Shown: one piece after another, positions 44,412 to 53,644 of the stretch | How positions within the stretch are numbered: the first letter of the stretch is position 1 | How the letters are laid out: each line of letters begins with the position of its first letter | Source of the DNA: Mucilaginibacter_A sp050954285 | GTDB taxonomy: Bacteria > Bacteroidota > Bacteroidia > Sphingobacteriales > Sphingobacteriaceae | Assembly: GCA_050954285.1 (NCBI GenBank) | Contig: JBPBPL010000011.1 | Coordinates: forward strand, 1 to 64,000 | DNA: 64,000 nt | Direction of reading: 5' to 3' | Program-made: the position numbers and the translations under genes | Notes under the pieces: generated by a model | Databases searched by the model: none | What the model saw: the letters and a program-made list of their open reading frames with translations, nothing else | What the model was told of the DNA's origin: nothing

Positions 44412-45517
44412 GATATTATTTGATTGCAGGAGAAGCTTCTGGTGATTTGCATGGTGCCAATTTAATGGCTGCTTTAAAAGTAAGAGATCCGCAGGCCGAG
44501 TTTCGTTTTTTTGGGGGCGATTTAATGCAGGCCGAAGGCGGAACGCTGGTAAAACATTATGCCGACATGGCTTTTATGGGTTTTGTTGAAGTGGTATTCA
44601 ACCTGCGCACCATCCTTAAAAACATGAAAAGCTGCAAAGAAGATATTTCCGGTTGGAACCCGGATGTAGTAATTCCGATTGATTTTCCTGGTTTTAATCT
44701 TAAAATTGCCGCTTACTGCAAAGAAAAAGGTTTTCCGGTTTTTTATTATATCTCGCCAAAAGTTTGGGCTTGGAACCAGAAACGGGTGCTGAAAATCAAA
44801 AAAGTGGTTGACAGAATGTTCTGCATTTTGCCCTTTGAAGTTGATTTTTATAAATCCTGGGGCATGGAGGTTGATTACATTGGTAACCCGCTGCTGGATG
44901 CTGTTTTTATGCACCAAAAAAATGCTGATTTTCTCGCCCAAAACAAACTCAGCCCAAAACCAATTGTGGCTTTGCTGCCTGGCAGCCGAAAGCAGGAATT
45001 AAAAGGGATTTTGCCTGATATGCTGCAAATTGTAGAACAGTTTCCAGATTATCAGTTTGTAATTGCCGGTGCACCTTCTTTTTCTGCAGAACATTATGCT
45101 TCTTTTATCGGTGAAAAATTGATACCTGTTATTTTCAATCAAACATATGATTTGCTGGAACATGCCAGCGCGGCTTTGGTAGCTTCGGGCACGGCCGTGT
45201 TGGAGACAGCTATGTTTCATGTGCCGCAAGTAGTTCTGTATAAAGGTAATACCGTTACAATTGCTATTGCGCGCGCTTTGATTAAAATCCGTTTTATTTC
45301 GCTGGTGAATTTGATTATGGACCGAGAAATTGTGAAGGAACTGATTCAGCAGGATTGCACGCCACAGAAGATCAGCAGCGAATTAAACCAATTGCTTAAC
45401 GATCAAACTTACCGCAAAACGATGTTGGATAACTATAACCTGCTCGATGAAAAAATGGGAGAAGCCGGTGCCTCTGCCAAAACCGCGGAATTAATGATTG
45501 GCTATCTACAGAAATAA
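44408..45517 (+). CDS. lpxB: Lipid-A-disaccharide synthase
   Basis: A 369-residue GT-B fold glycosyltransferase (GT19) that joins UDP-2,3-diacylglucosamine and lipid X during lipid A synthesis at the inner membrane. Markers are AGEASGDLHGANLM (residues 4-17), YISPKVWAWNQKR and LLPGSRKQEL. Complete and of usual length. Overlaps the small membrane protein gene. Two 12-mers lie inside it (44898 and 45096), in different frames. Confidence 0.95.
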   Translation: MRYYLIAGEASGDLHGANLMAALKVRDPQAEFRFFGGDLMQAEGGTLVKHYADMAFMGFVEVVFNLRTILKNMKSCKEDISGWNPDVVIPIDFPGFNLKIAAYCKEKGFPVFYYISPKVWAWNQKRVLKIKKVVDRMFCILPFEVDFYKSWGMEVDYIGNPLLDAVFMHQKNADFLAQNKLSPKPIVALLPGSRKQELKGILPDMLQIVEQFPDYQFVIAGAPSFSAEHYASFIGEKLIPVIFNQTYDLLEHASAALVASGTAVLETAMFHVPQVVLYKGNTVTIAIARALIKIRFISLVNLIMDREIVKELIQQDCTPQKISSELNQLLNDQTYRKTMLDNYNLLDEKMGEAGASAKTAELMIGYLQK

Positions 45518-45530
45518 ACTGTTTATGAAC

Positions 45531-45569
45531 AAAAAAAGCCTTGCTATATAAACAGGGCTTTTTTATAAA
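45531..45569. terminator. Bidirectional terminator after lpxB
   Basis: AAAAAAGCC-TG and CA-GGCTTTTTT flank an AT loop. The A run on one side and T run on the other suit termination of lpxB on plus and of the small 51-aa gene on minus. Confidence 0.85.
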
Positions 45570-45581
45570 AAATGTGTTTGA

Positions 45582-45737
45582 TTATGAAAACCGTAGTTTA
45601 TTTTGACTTGAAAAATTCAAACTGTTATTAGGTTTTGTATTGATTTTACTCAGTTTTAATTCTTTTTCTAATAATGATTTAAGTTCTTTATCAAAGTTTT
45701 TAATCATTTTGTTAATGGATGGTAGGTTGCTTTTCAT
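45582..45737 (-). CDS. Small 51-aa helical protein
   Basis: ATG 45737 to TAA 45582 encodes MKSNLPSINKMIKNFDKELK, then SLLEKELKLSKINTKPNNSL and NFSSQNKLRFS. It is Lys/Leu rich with an amphipathic helix at about 8-30. It starts 11 bases after the stop of the 60-aa gene on the same strand and ends just before the lpxB terminator, which together suggest a real two-gene unit. No family recognised. Confidence 0.55.
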   Translation of the reverse strand: MKSNLPSINKMIKNFDKELKSLLEKELKLSKINTKPNNSLNFSSQNKLRFS

Positions 45738-45748
45738 AACGTTTTAGC

Positions 45749-45931
45749 TTATTTCTTTGGTTTATCAATATGGTCTTTCTCAGTCAGGTTATTTTTCCTT
45801 CTTTTCGCTTCGTTCACCTGCCTGGTAAACTGCTCTTCGTCTCTGCTATCACCAGGTTTCTCCGGATTTGATGGATTTTCCCAATCTTTTTCATCAGAAC
45901 TTTTATCGGGGATGCTGTTTTTATTAGTCAT
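45749..45931 (-). CDS. Small hydrophilic 60-aa protein
   Basis: A 60-residue, highly charged protein with many Lys, Asp and Glu, likely disordered (PDKSSDEKDWENPSNPEKPG, then RQVNEAKRRKNN). Its composition is like small stress or hydrophilin-type proteins, but no family is recognised. A dispersed 12-mer (45912-45923) overlaps codons 3-7. Probably co-transcribed with the 51-aa gene. 45932-46124 shows nothing. Confidence 0.6.
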   Translation of the reverse strand: MTNKNSIPDKSSDEKDWENPSNPEKPGDSRDEEQFTRQVNEAKRRKNNLTEKDHIDKPKK

Positions 45932-46124
45932 ATTTCCGTAATTCTAATTTGTGCAAATCCAACATAATGCCAGGCTTTTTTCTTCAAACGTAAAAAAACC
46001 GATACAAATATTTTTTATTCAATAAATATTACAAATCAGGCTAAATCTGCTTTTACATAACGTCTGCTTTTTCAGCTTGTCGAAAATTAAGAGAAGCTTT
46101 TTGAGTGGAAACACAAATTTTATA

Positions 46125-47327
46125 TCACTTTACCTGCAACTGTACAGTTTTCCGGTAAAGGAAGTGTACTAATAATGCTGCAACGGATAAAAGTAAACCG
46201 ATAACCGCAACACCATGCCAGTGCCAGGTATTCCACACGCGGCTGGCTAAGAATGTTCCGGTAGCGCCTCCCGAGAAATAGGAAACCATATAAACCGTAT
46301 TCAATCGGTTGCGGGCTTCTGCCGAAAGTGTAAAAATCATGGTTTGGTTGGAGATATGCGTGGCCTGCACACCGAGATCCAGCAAAATCACACCGATAAT
46401 TAAGCCGGTTAGGCTGCTATCAGAAACAAAAAACAGCGCGTAAGAAACCACGATTAGTATAATAGAAAAAGTGGTGACGTTGTACGGATTACTTTTATCA
46501 CTAATTCTGCCCATAAAAGCAGCACCAAGCGCACCAAAAGCGCCTACCAAACCAAACAAACCGGCTGCCTGGCTACCCATATTAAACTGCGGTTGGCGAA
46601 GCAGGAAAATTAGAGTTGTCCAGAAAGCGCCAAAGCAGGCATAACATAAAAAGCCGCGTATGGAAGCCAGGCGCAGTAGCGGTTCTGTACGGATCAGGGT
46701 AATAAGCGAGCGCATCAGTTCAGCATAATTACCCTGGTATTGCGGTTCAATCTCCGGAAAAAGAAAATAAATTATCACCCATAAAAGAAGCATCAGCCCG
46801 GCCGCAATCATAAACATCACCTGCCAGCCAAAATGCGCACCTACATAGCCGCTGATGGTGCGCGACAATAAAATCCCGATCAGCAAACCACTCATCACAT
46901 GGCCCACTGTTTTGCCGCGTTCTTCGGGTTTGGACAGATGTGCTGCCATCGGGATAATCAGCTGCGGCACGATGGAAGTAAAACCGATTAAAAAGCTCGC
47001 AATCATCATCACCGAATAACTGGGCGCAAAAGCAGCCAGCAGGAGGGAAACCACAATCAGCCCAAAATCTACCATAATCAGTTTTTTGCGTTTCAGCATA
47101 TCGCCCAGTGGAATCAAAAAAAGCATCCCGGTAGCATACCCAATCTGGGTGAGCATGGCAATGTAGCCGGCAGCACCGTTGGTAACATGGAAACTGCGCG
47201 CAATATCATCCAGCAATGGCTGGCTGTAGTATAAATTAGCTACTACCAAACCGGTTGCAACCGTCATCACCCATAAAGTTACTTTGCTTAAACCGGTATT
47301 TGCCTGAGCCGTATTAATTTCGTTCAT
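46125..47327 (-). CDS. MFS transporter
   Basis: A 400-residue inner-membrane transporter with twelve hydrophobic helices. The loop 2-3 motif is present as IPLGDMLKRKKLIM, and the helix 5 segment follows as HVMSGLLIGILLSRTISGYVG. It belongs to the drug/sugar efflux branch of the major facilitator superfamily. Substrate unknown. A single gene with a dispersed 12-mer inside (46782). Confidence 0.88.
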   Translation of the reverse strand: MNEINTAQANTGLSKVTLWVMTVATGLVVANLYYSQPLLDDIARSFHVTNGAAGYIAMLTQIGYATGMLFLIPLGDMLKRKKLIMVDFGLIVVSLLLAAFAPSYSVMMIASFLIGFTSIVPQLIIPMAAHLSKPEERGKTVGHVMSGLLIGILLSRTISGYVGAHFGWQVMFMIAAGLMLLLWVIIYFLFPEIEPQYQGNYAELMRSLITLIRTEPLLRLASIRGFLCYACFGAFWTTLIFLLRQPQFNMGSQAAGLFGLVGAFGALGAAFMGRISDKSNPYNVTTFSIILIVVSYALFFVSDSSLTGLIIGVILLDLGVQATHISNQTMIFTLSAEARNRLNTVYMVSYFSGGATGTFLASRVWNTWHWHGVAVIGLLLSVAALLVHFLYRKTVQLQVK

Positions 47328-47403
47328 GCCTGATAAACAATTTTATAGCACCAAGTTTGAAATGAAACAGGAAGTTTGAAATTAGCTGATAAGTTTATGC
47401 CGG

Positions 47404-47483
47404 TAAAAGAAGTATTCTAATTGAATGCTGATTTTTAAATTTGTGATAAAAGAATAACAAATTTATATCGATAAAAGAAGTAT
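47404..47483 (+). repeat. Two tandem dispersed 12-mers
   Basis: Exact TAAAAGAAGTAT at 47404-47415 and 47472-47483, both on the plus strand, 68 bases apart. They occupy the spacer between the MFS gene and the CBS/DUF294 gene. Both have GCCGG or ATCGA just upstream and a TTTAT box before that. Same-direction pairs like this cannot form a hairpin. Confidence 0.85.
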
Positions 47484-47495
47484 TACTAATAAAAC

Positions 47496-49400
47496 TTAAT
47501 TCAATAACCGGTTGGTAAACCGAACTTTGATGCCTAGCTGGAAGTTTTTGATGATCTTGAAAATCTCTTTTAAAGTAGCTTCCTCAATGGTGGTCAGTTT
47601 ATCAATATGGATGTAATTATCCGGATCTGATTTATCGTGGATGATTTGGTTAGCTTGGTTTTTCAGGCGCATACTCATCAAAAAATAATAGGATTGCGAT
47701 AATTCCTGCACTTCCGTTTCAGTAAACACACCAACGTTTTGTAGTGCTTTCAAGCGTTCGCCGGTGTTTACTTCAAAAATGCGGTTTTTCAAGGCATAAA
47801 TACGTACCAGATCCACAATTGGTGTCATGGCTTTTTTAATGTCGAAAACTTCCTGTTTATCTTTGGTAATGGTGCGGATATTCCGGAAAAAAGTAAGCGG
47901 CGGTTCGTATTGCAATGCATTGTTGGCCATGTGGAAAAATACTTTTTCCATTGGTTTTTTCAAGGCTTCATCCAGAAAAGATTTCAGATCATTCATAATC
48001 GAAACGTCTCCATAAATAAAACGGCAATCAAAAAAAGTAGAGAAATTAATGATTGTTTCCGGCACCGATTCTTCCATCCACTCTGTATAATTCCGTTTCC
48101 AGTGTGACAAAGAATGTGTCCATTTCGGGTTTTTCGCCATAAAACCACCCGTGCAAAAAACAAATCCGATGGTGTTTAAACGCTCGGAAACAATATCAGC
48201 AAAAGTTAAAAAATAATCACGAACCAGTTCGCGCTGCTCGTTGGCTTTATCTTCATAAACAATAGCATTATCCTGGTCGGTTTTGAGCGATTGCTCTTTC
48301 CGGCCTTCGCTTCCCAATGTCATGAAAACAAATTTTGCCGGCGGCGGCCCAAGTTCTGTAATAACCGATTCGATCACTTTCAGCGCAATGGTATCTGTAA
48401 TTGTAGTGATAACCTGGTTCACAATTTCTGCATTTACGCCGCGATCCAGCAACTGGATTACAAACATCGGGACGCGCTGCCATTTCTGTTTCAACTCAAG
48501 TGCGGAAGAGGCAGATTTGACGGACTGAATAAACACCAGCGGCGATTGTGCCTGTTCGCTCAATAATTTGTTTCGACTTAAAAAACCAATGTATTCGCCA
48601 TTTTCCTCTGTTAATAAATAGCGGGTTTTAGTACGAAACATCATCAGTAATGCTTCATACACATAAGCTTGAATGCTAATAGAAATAACTGGGTTATCCA
48701 TCACGCTGCTGATCGGACCAGCCGCATTAATCTGTTTAGACACTACATTATCGCGGATAGTAATATCGGTTACATAACCATTGATTTTGCCCTGATCATC
48801 TTTCACAAAAAGACAACTTACCTTAGCCTGCGCCATTTTTGCAGCTGCCTGGTAAATGGGTGTATCGTAACTGCAGGAAATAATTTCCCGCTGTTCTATA
48901 TCAATGATTTTTTTAGAATAGATCTGATCAGTTGCACCGTGGTTTTCGGCAAAAGAAGATGGGTTTTTGAAGAAATTAGCAAATTCTTCATTCATCATTC
49001 TCCGGCCAAAATCGATGATAAAAAACTGAAAAAAAGCCTCAAACGTTTGGCAAAGTGCCTTGAAGTTTTTTCGGGGGAGAAAGTGTATCTCGGTACCTTC
49101 TTTAGCCACTACTGTGCGCAAAGATCGGTTTCGGTTTAATAAAATTGATTGGCCGCCGAAACAAAAACCTGCCGGATGATTTTCTACCAGCCGCGTATTG
49201 TGCAAATTATCATAAATAAAAGATTCGTAACTGCCGGAAACAATTAAATCCACGCCTTTCATTTTGGTAATTTCCTGCTGATAAATAACTGTTTCCTGAC
49301 TATAAACCAGCTTTTGCATTTGTTGCGGCAGCGTTTCCAGTACTTCGGATGGAAGTAAACTAAAGGGTTCAGTCTTTTTTAGAAATTCAAGTATTTCCAT
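47496..49400 (-). CDS. cNMP-binding/CBS/DUF294 nucleotidyltransferase-like protein
   Basis: A 634-residue cytoplasmic protein. A cyclic-nucleotide-binding-type beta-roll (about 10-140) is followed by a CBS pair (about 165-285). Then a GlnD-like nucleotidyltransferase domain (about 300-440) carries GSEGRKEQ and TDQDN, the metal-binding site. A helical DUF294_C domain ends the protein. The layout suggests a nucleotide-sensing regulator that modifies a partner, unknown here. It overlaps the upstream exonuclease gene by 14 bases, so the two are coupled. Confidence 0.88.
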   Translation of the reverse strand: MEILEFLKKTEPFSLLPSEVLETLPQQMQKLVYSQETVIYQQEITKMKGVDLIVSGSYESFIYDNLHNTRLVENHPAGFCFGGQSILLNRNRSLRTVVAKEGTEIHFLPRKNFKALCQTFEAFFQFFIIDFGRRMMNEEFANFFKNPSSFAENHGATDQIYSKKIIDIEQREIISCSYDTPIYQAAAKMAQAKVSCLFVKDDQGKINGYVTDITIRDNVVSKQINAAGPISSVMDNPVISISIQAYVYEALLMMFRTKTRYLLTEENGEYIGFLSRNKLLSEQAQSPLVFIQSVKSASSALELKQKWQRVPMFVIQLLDRGVNAEIVNQVITTITDTIALKVIESVITELGPPPAKFVFMTLGSEGRKEQSLKTDQDNAIVYEDKANEQRELVRDYFLTFADIVSERLNTIGFVFCTGGFMAKNPKWTHSLSHWKRNYTEWMEESVPETIINFSTFFDCRFIYGDVSIMNDLKSFLDEALKKPMEKVFFHMANNALQYEPPLTFFRNIRTITKDKQEVFDIKKAMTPIVDLVRIYALKNRIFEVNTGERLKALQNVGVFTETEVQELSQSYYFLMSMRLKNQANQIIHDKSDPDNYIHIDKLTTIEEATLKEIFKIIKNFQLGIKVRFTNRLLN

Positions 49401-50091
49401 GGTAAGTAAATAAAATGATCACTAAAAGAAGTATCAATAATACAACAACCCATCCTATAAAACGATTAAACGGAGGTTCATAATTTTTAAGTGCTTGCTG
49501 TTTCTCAATTAAATCATCATCAATTTCGCCTCTTTTCAGCAGCTCAAAAAAGCTTTCGGCTGTTGCCGTTGCATCGTTCAAAGCATTATGCTGATGTTGT
49601 AAAGGTGTGTTAAATAGTAATTGGTACAAATCGCCCAAACGCAGGTATTTGTGCTGCGGATGATGGTTCAAGTACTTAGTAGCCAGCATCGTACAAAAAG
49701 TATTGAGGCTCAAGGCCGGATTTTCTACACCGGAACGAAAAAAATCTGCACTGATAACCCGGTAATCAAGCTCCATAAAATGCCCGATTAGCAATGGCTG
49801 GTATTTTTCCATATCATTTGCCAGCAACTGCATCACCTGATAACGCGGCTCGCCGTTACTTTTCAAAAACTCAGGTGTAAAACCATGTATTTGTTGTGCA
49901 GCAGGCGTAATTTTAAAATCGTTATCGCTGATGAAATGATTTTCCTGTTTAACGAGTTGTCCTTGCCGGTTATAAATCAGCCAGGAAATTTGGACAGAAA
50001 ATGGCCAGTTATTAATTTTGGTAAGCGGCGCGTTCCATTTTTTAGGTAATCCGGAAGCTTCTGTATCGATGAAAAGCAGGTTATCGGTCAC
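49387..50091 (-). CDS. DnaQ-like 3'-5' exonuclease with C-terminal membrane anchor
   Basis: A 234-residue protein. The exonuclease core is DEDD-type: FIDTEASG (Exo I, about 7-14), FMELDYRV (Exo II) and HNALNDATATAE (Exo III). Unusually, one strong hydrophobic helix at the C-terminus (about 210-229) would tether it to the membrane. It overlaps the CBS/DUF294 gene. Exonucleases and CBS/DUF294 proteins are often paired, which suggests joint work on a nucleotide or nucleic-acid signal. A dispersed 12-mer (49423) encodes part of the membrane helix. Confidence 0.82.
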   Translation of the reverse strand: MTDNLLFIDTEASGLPKKWNAPLTKINNWPFSVQISWLIYNRQGQLVKQENHFISDNDFKITPAAQQIHGFTPEFLKSNGEPRYQVMQLLANDMEKYQPLLIGHFMELDYRVISADFFRSGVENPALSLNTFCTMLATKYLNHHPQHKYLRLGDLYQLLFNTPLQHQHNALNDATATAESFFELLKRGEIDDDLIEKQQALKNYEPPFNRFIGWVVVLLILLLVIILFTYHGNT

Positions 50092-50242
50092 AACTAAAAA
50101 TAAAGCTCATTTAAGGGAAATTGGCGGCTTAAAAGTACAACGATTTATGAACATGAAAAAAAAATGCCTGATAAAAACAGTGTTTCTCAGGCAAAAAATT
50201 TAAGCAGTAAGCTTATTGTAGAAAAAACAGATTTTAGGTGGG

Positions 50243-50254
50243 TAAAAACAGCAT
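50243..50254 (+). repeat. Dispersed 12-mer TAAAAACAGCAT with long flank
   Basis: Context AGATTTTAGGTGGGTAAAAA: this copy carries the same GATTTTAGGT box as the copies at 14583, 62844 and 4763. A near copy (TAAAAACAGTGT) lies at 50172. Confidence 0.85.
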
Positions 50255-50312
50255 GACAAAATTGAGCATAAGCTGTAATTTAATGACCCCGAAACTGGTG
50301 ATTATCAGAAAG

Positions 50313-50594
50313 TTAGTTGGCACCACTTGCCTGTTTCAATTCTTCAGGGTTATAGCGCATCTGGTAATAGGTGGTTCTGGTACCGGCTTTATAAAAGTCA
50401 ATTGGTTCTTCTAATGTTTTTGCATCAGCGATGGGCACTTTGATACGCGTCTGGATCAGGAAAATTACAAAACTGAACGTACTTGAAAAAGCGATTAAAC
50501 CGGCCATCATCCAAAAAAAGTTTATAAATCCATAAATTATCAGGGCACCAATTCCTAAAAATAAAACTGAATAGAAATAATTTGATCTTTTCAT
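50313..50594 (-). CDS. Small two-helix membrane protein
   Basis: A 93-residue protein. Two hydrophobic helices (about 8-25 and 28-46) are followed by a soluble tail with FYKAGTRTTYYQMRYNPEEL. I do not recognise a family. A single gene with AT-rich flanks; 50595-50837 shows only a near copy of the 12-mer (50691). Confidence 0.65.
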   Translation of the reverse strand: MKRSNYFYSVLFLGIGALIIYGFINFFWMMAGLIAFSSTFSFVIFLIQTRIKVPIADAKTLEEPIDFYKAGTRTTYYQMRYNPEELKQASGAN

Positions 50595-50837
50595 TGTGCT
50601 TACTGTACCGATTTTATACGCTTGCTTTTTACAAGAAGTTACGGCCGGAGGATTAAAATGAAGTGTACGGAAAAGCTATTTTTTTAACTGGTACTGTTTT
50701 TATCAACCAAAAAATAGTGAAAATTATATTTATTAAGTTGCTGATAATGAATTAATATAGAAGTTAAGGCTGGTTGAAAAATATTTTTTGTGGTTTAAAT
50801 AAATTTCGATAATTTCATTTCAAAAAAACCTATTCTG

Positions 50838-52223
50838 ATGAAACTGAAACCTTTTCATTTTTTTTGCTTGCTGGTATTTTGTATGATGCAAACTGCCTCC
50901 AGTTATGCCATCGATCCGCGATTGCCGGAAGGCTATTTCTGGAAAAAATTACCCAACGGATTACAAGTTGTGGTGATAGAAAACCATAAAGTTCCGTTAA
51001 CAACCATCGAAATCGCTGTGAAAAACGGTGCTTATACGGAAGGCCCGGAATATAGTGGGTTATCACACTTGTTTGAGCACATGTTTTTTAAGGCAAATAA
51101 AGATTATCCTAACCAGGAAAAGTTTTTGAAAAGGACGCAGGAACTGGGCGCTATCTGGAATGGTACAACTGATGTAGAGCGTGTAAACTATTTTTTTACG
51201 TTTGACAAAGACAGCTTGAACGCCGGTTTGCAATTTATGAATTCGGCCATCCGTTTCCCAATCTACCGAGAAGAAGACATGAAAAAAGAGCGTCCGGTAG
51301 TAGATGGTGAGTTTCAGCGGGCAGAAAGTGATCCTGGTTTTCAGCTTTGGTACGAATCGCAGAAGTTGCTTTGGGGAGATCAGATTACCCGAAAAAATCC
51401 TATTGGTATCCATGAAATCATCAACACGGCCACACCCGAAAAAATGATGATTATCAAGGATAAATATTACGTGCCAAATAACAGTTTGTTAACTATTTGT
51501 GGTGATGTAACCCATGAAGAAGCTTTTAAAATGGCAGAGACTATTTTTGGTAGTTGGGCAAGCAGTGGAGAAGACCCGCAAAAAAAGTATCCGATACCAC
51601 CGTTTAAACCAGTAGTTAAGTCTGCTTTTTTTGTAAAAGAATCTTCCATTGCCGAAACGCCTTATATGATGTATTCCTGGCAAGGCCCATCTGCCGGAAC
51701 AGATTCTGCAGCTACGCTGGCAGCAGATATTTTTTCTACCATTTTGGCCATGAATTCTTCTAAACTGCAGCAGGCTTTGGTAGATAAAGGTCTGGCTACC
51801 AATGCTTCTATAAATTATTCGACAGCACGTTACACCGGGCCAATTGAAATGGACATTACCCCAAACCCAACCAAACTAAAACAGTGTTTTGACGAGGTGA
51901 ACCATCAGGTTACACTTTTTTCCAATCCGGATTATTATACCGATCAGCAACTAGCTGACGCTAAAGCGATTGTGCTGCGAAATGCCATCCGTAGAAAAGA
52001 AAAACCTTCTTCGCTGGCAAGCCAGTTAAGCTTTCAATGGTGCAGCACTTCGCTGGATTACGACACCGATTTGGAACAAAATTACCAAAAAGTAACCAGG
52101 GCTGATATTAAAAAGTACCTGGAAAAATATATTGTTAAAAAGCCGGTTGTAGCAGGCATTATCTTAAATGCCGCGCTGGATAAACAGGCTAATGTATCTT
52201 CGTTTTTTGTCTCTCCTAAATAA
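50838..52223 (+). CDS. M16-family zinc metalloprotease (catalytic subunit)
   Basis: A 461-residue exported protease of the pitrilysin/MPP family. After a signal peptide (cleavage near SSYA), the inverted zinc motif HLFEH (His77, Glu80, His81) lies in the first half, with the downstream Glu in a VDGEFQRAESDP-type helix. Two M16 halves are present in about 440 residues. A second M16 gene starts 17 bases downstream and lacks the motif, so the pair probably works as a heterodimer in the periplasm. Confidence 0.9.
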   Translation: MKLKPFHFFCLLVFCMMQTASSYAIDPRLPEGYFWKKLPNGLQVVVIENHKVPLTTIEIAVKNGAYTEGPEYSGLSHLFEHMFFKANKDYPNQEKFLKRTQELGAIWNGTTDVERVNYFFTFDKDSLNAGLQFMNSAIRFPIYREEDMKKERPVVDGEFQRAESDPGFQLWYESQKLLWGDQITRKNPIGIHEIINTATPEKMMIIKDKYYVPNNSLLTICGDVTHEEAFKMAETIFGSWASSGEDPQKKYPIPPFKPVVKSAFFVKESSIAETPYMMYSWQGPSAGTDSAATLAADIFSTILAMNSSKLQQALVDKGLATNASINYSTARYTGPIEMDITPNPTKLKQCFDEVNHQVTLFSNPDYYTDQQLADAKAIVLRNAIRRKEKPSSLASQLSFQWCSTSLDYDTDLEQNYQKVTRADIKKYLEKYIVKKPVVAGIILNAALDKQANVSSFFVSPK

Positions 52224-52239
52224 AAACCAGCGAAAAAAT

Positions 52240-53568
52240 ATGAAACAGAAATTTATTTTAATGCTGATATTAACCGGATGGGTTTTTGCAGCACGGGCAC
52301 AAAAGCCAGCTTACGATATGCTGGTTGATGGTGTAAAAGTAATTGTACAGCCTAGCGGCAATGGCATTGTAGAAGTGCAAACTATTATTAAAGGCGGCGT
52401 GCAAAATTATCCGGCTGATAAAGCTGGTATTGAATCATTGGCGTTGACAGCCTTAACAGAATGCGGCACAAAAAGCATGGATAAAAACAGCTTTAAAAAT
52501 AAGTTGGATAAAGTGAGTGCACAGGTTTATGGCTATACCATGAAAGACTATGCCGTGTACCGGATGAACTGTATTAAAGGTGATTTTGATACTGTTTGGC
52601 CATTGTATGTTGAAGCTTTGACCGAACCACGTTTTGATGAAAAGGAGTTTGCCAGGATTAAACAGGATGCCATCAACAATTTAAAGTCGCAAAATTCTCA
52701 GCCGGATTATGCGATAAACAAATATGCAGAGCAGGTAGCTTTTGCCGGACGTGATTATGCTAAAGATCCATCGGGAACCGAAGCTACCCTGCAAAGCTTT
52801 ACTGCTGCTGCAACCAAAGCTTATTATCAATCTATTTTGGCGCGTGGCCGCATGGTAGTTGTAGTTGTAGCTGATTTGGATAAGTCTGAAATAGAAAGCA
52901 AATTAAAAGCCATGCTCGACGGCATTAAAGCGGGTACTCCTTTTACCCTTAAAAAATCATCCTTCCGGATTTATAAAAATACTTTCACTGCCACACCAAA
53001 AGAACTGGCTACCAATTATGTAGAAGGCATTACTGGCGCACCGCAGCCGGGCACACCAGATTTTAATGCGTTTTCTTTGGCGATGCGTATTTTTTATAAC
53101 AGGCATTTCCTGGATGTACGGACCAACAATGGCTTGTCTTATGCGCCAATCAGCTATTTTGATGGTGGTACTACGCCTTCTGCACGTATAGTTGTATCTA
53201 CTACGCAGCCAGATGCTTACATTAAAGTTTTTGATCAGCTGGTTGAGAAAATTAAAACCGGCGGCTTTACAGATGCAGAAGTAAAGGATATGAAAACCAC
53301 TTACCTTACCAGTTTTTATTACAAGCAGGAAACCAATTGGGCACAGGCATCTTCGCTGGCTGCCAATGAAGTGTTGCACGATAACTGGAAACGATCTTTA
53401 ACTCTGGCAGATGACGTGAAAAAGATTACGACGGATGATGTGAATAATGCTTTTAAAAAATACATCGGCAACATTAGTTGGGTTTACCAAGGCGATATCA
53501 AAAAAGTGAGTCCGATTATGTACATCAACGGTACTATCAAGCGGCCTGATAATCCAGTAAGCAATTAA
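52240..53568 (+). CDS. M16-family protein, non-catalytic partner
   Basis: A 442-residue exported protein. ATG 52240 gives the signal peptide (MKQKFILMLILTGWVFAARAQ) and is preferred over an upstream frame that overlaps the first gene. The M16 fold is recognisable (GGVQNYPADKAGIESLALTA, FYNRHFLDVRTNNGLSYAP), but at the place of HxxEH it has ESLALTALTE, so zinc cannot bind. It matches the substrate-binding subunit of bacterial M16 pairs. Followed by a very long hairpin. Confidence 0.88.
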   Translation: MKQKFILMLILTGWVFAARAQKPAYDMLVDGVKVIVQPSGNGIVEVQTIIKGGVQNYPADKAGIESLALTALTECGTKSMDKNSFKNKLDKVSAQVYGYTMKDYAVYRMNCIKGDFDTVWPLYVEALTEPRFDEKEFARIKQDAINNLKSQNSQPDYAINKYAEQVAFAGRDYAKDPSGTEATLQSFTAAATKAYYQSILARGRMVVVVVADLDKSEIESKLKAMLDGIKAGTPFTLKKSSFRIYKNTFTATPKELATNYVEGITGAPQPGTPDFNAFSLAMRIFYNRHFLDVRTNNGLSYAPISYFDGGTTPSARIVVSTTQPDAYIKVFDQLVEKIKTGGFTDAEVKDMKTTYLTSFYYKQETNWAQASSLAANEVLHDNWKRSLTLADDVKKITTDDVNNAFKKYIGNISWVYQGDIKKVSPIMYINGTIKRPDNPVSN

Positions 53569-53570
53569 CA

Positions 53571-53638
53571 CTTCTTTTATAAATTAAAAAACCGCGTTCT
53601 ACTTTGTTAGAACACGGTTTTTTAATTTATAAAAGAAA
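53571..53638. terminator. Very long bidirectional hairpin at convergent ends
   Basis: CTTTTATAAATTAAAAAACC-CGTTCTA pairs with the complementary arm around a 4-base CTTT loop. The arms are about 28 bp with very few mismatches. The outer ends are CTTCTTTTA and TAAAAGAAA, so this is an extended relative of the 12-mer pairs. It lies between the M16 partner and the Dabb gene, ending 7 bases from the latter's stop. Confidence 0.85.
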
Positions 53639-53644
53639 AATTAT

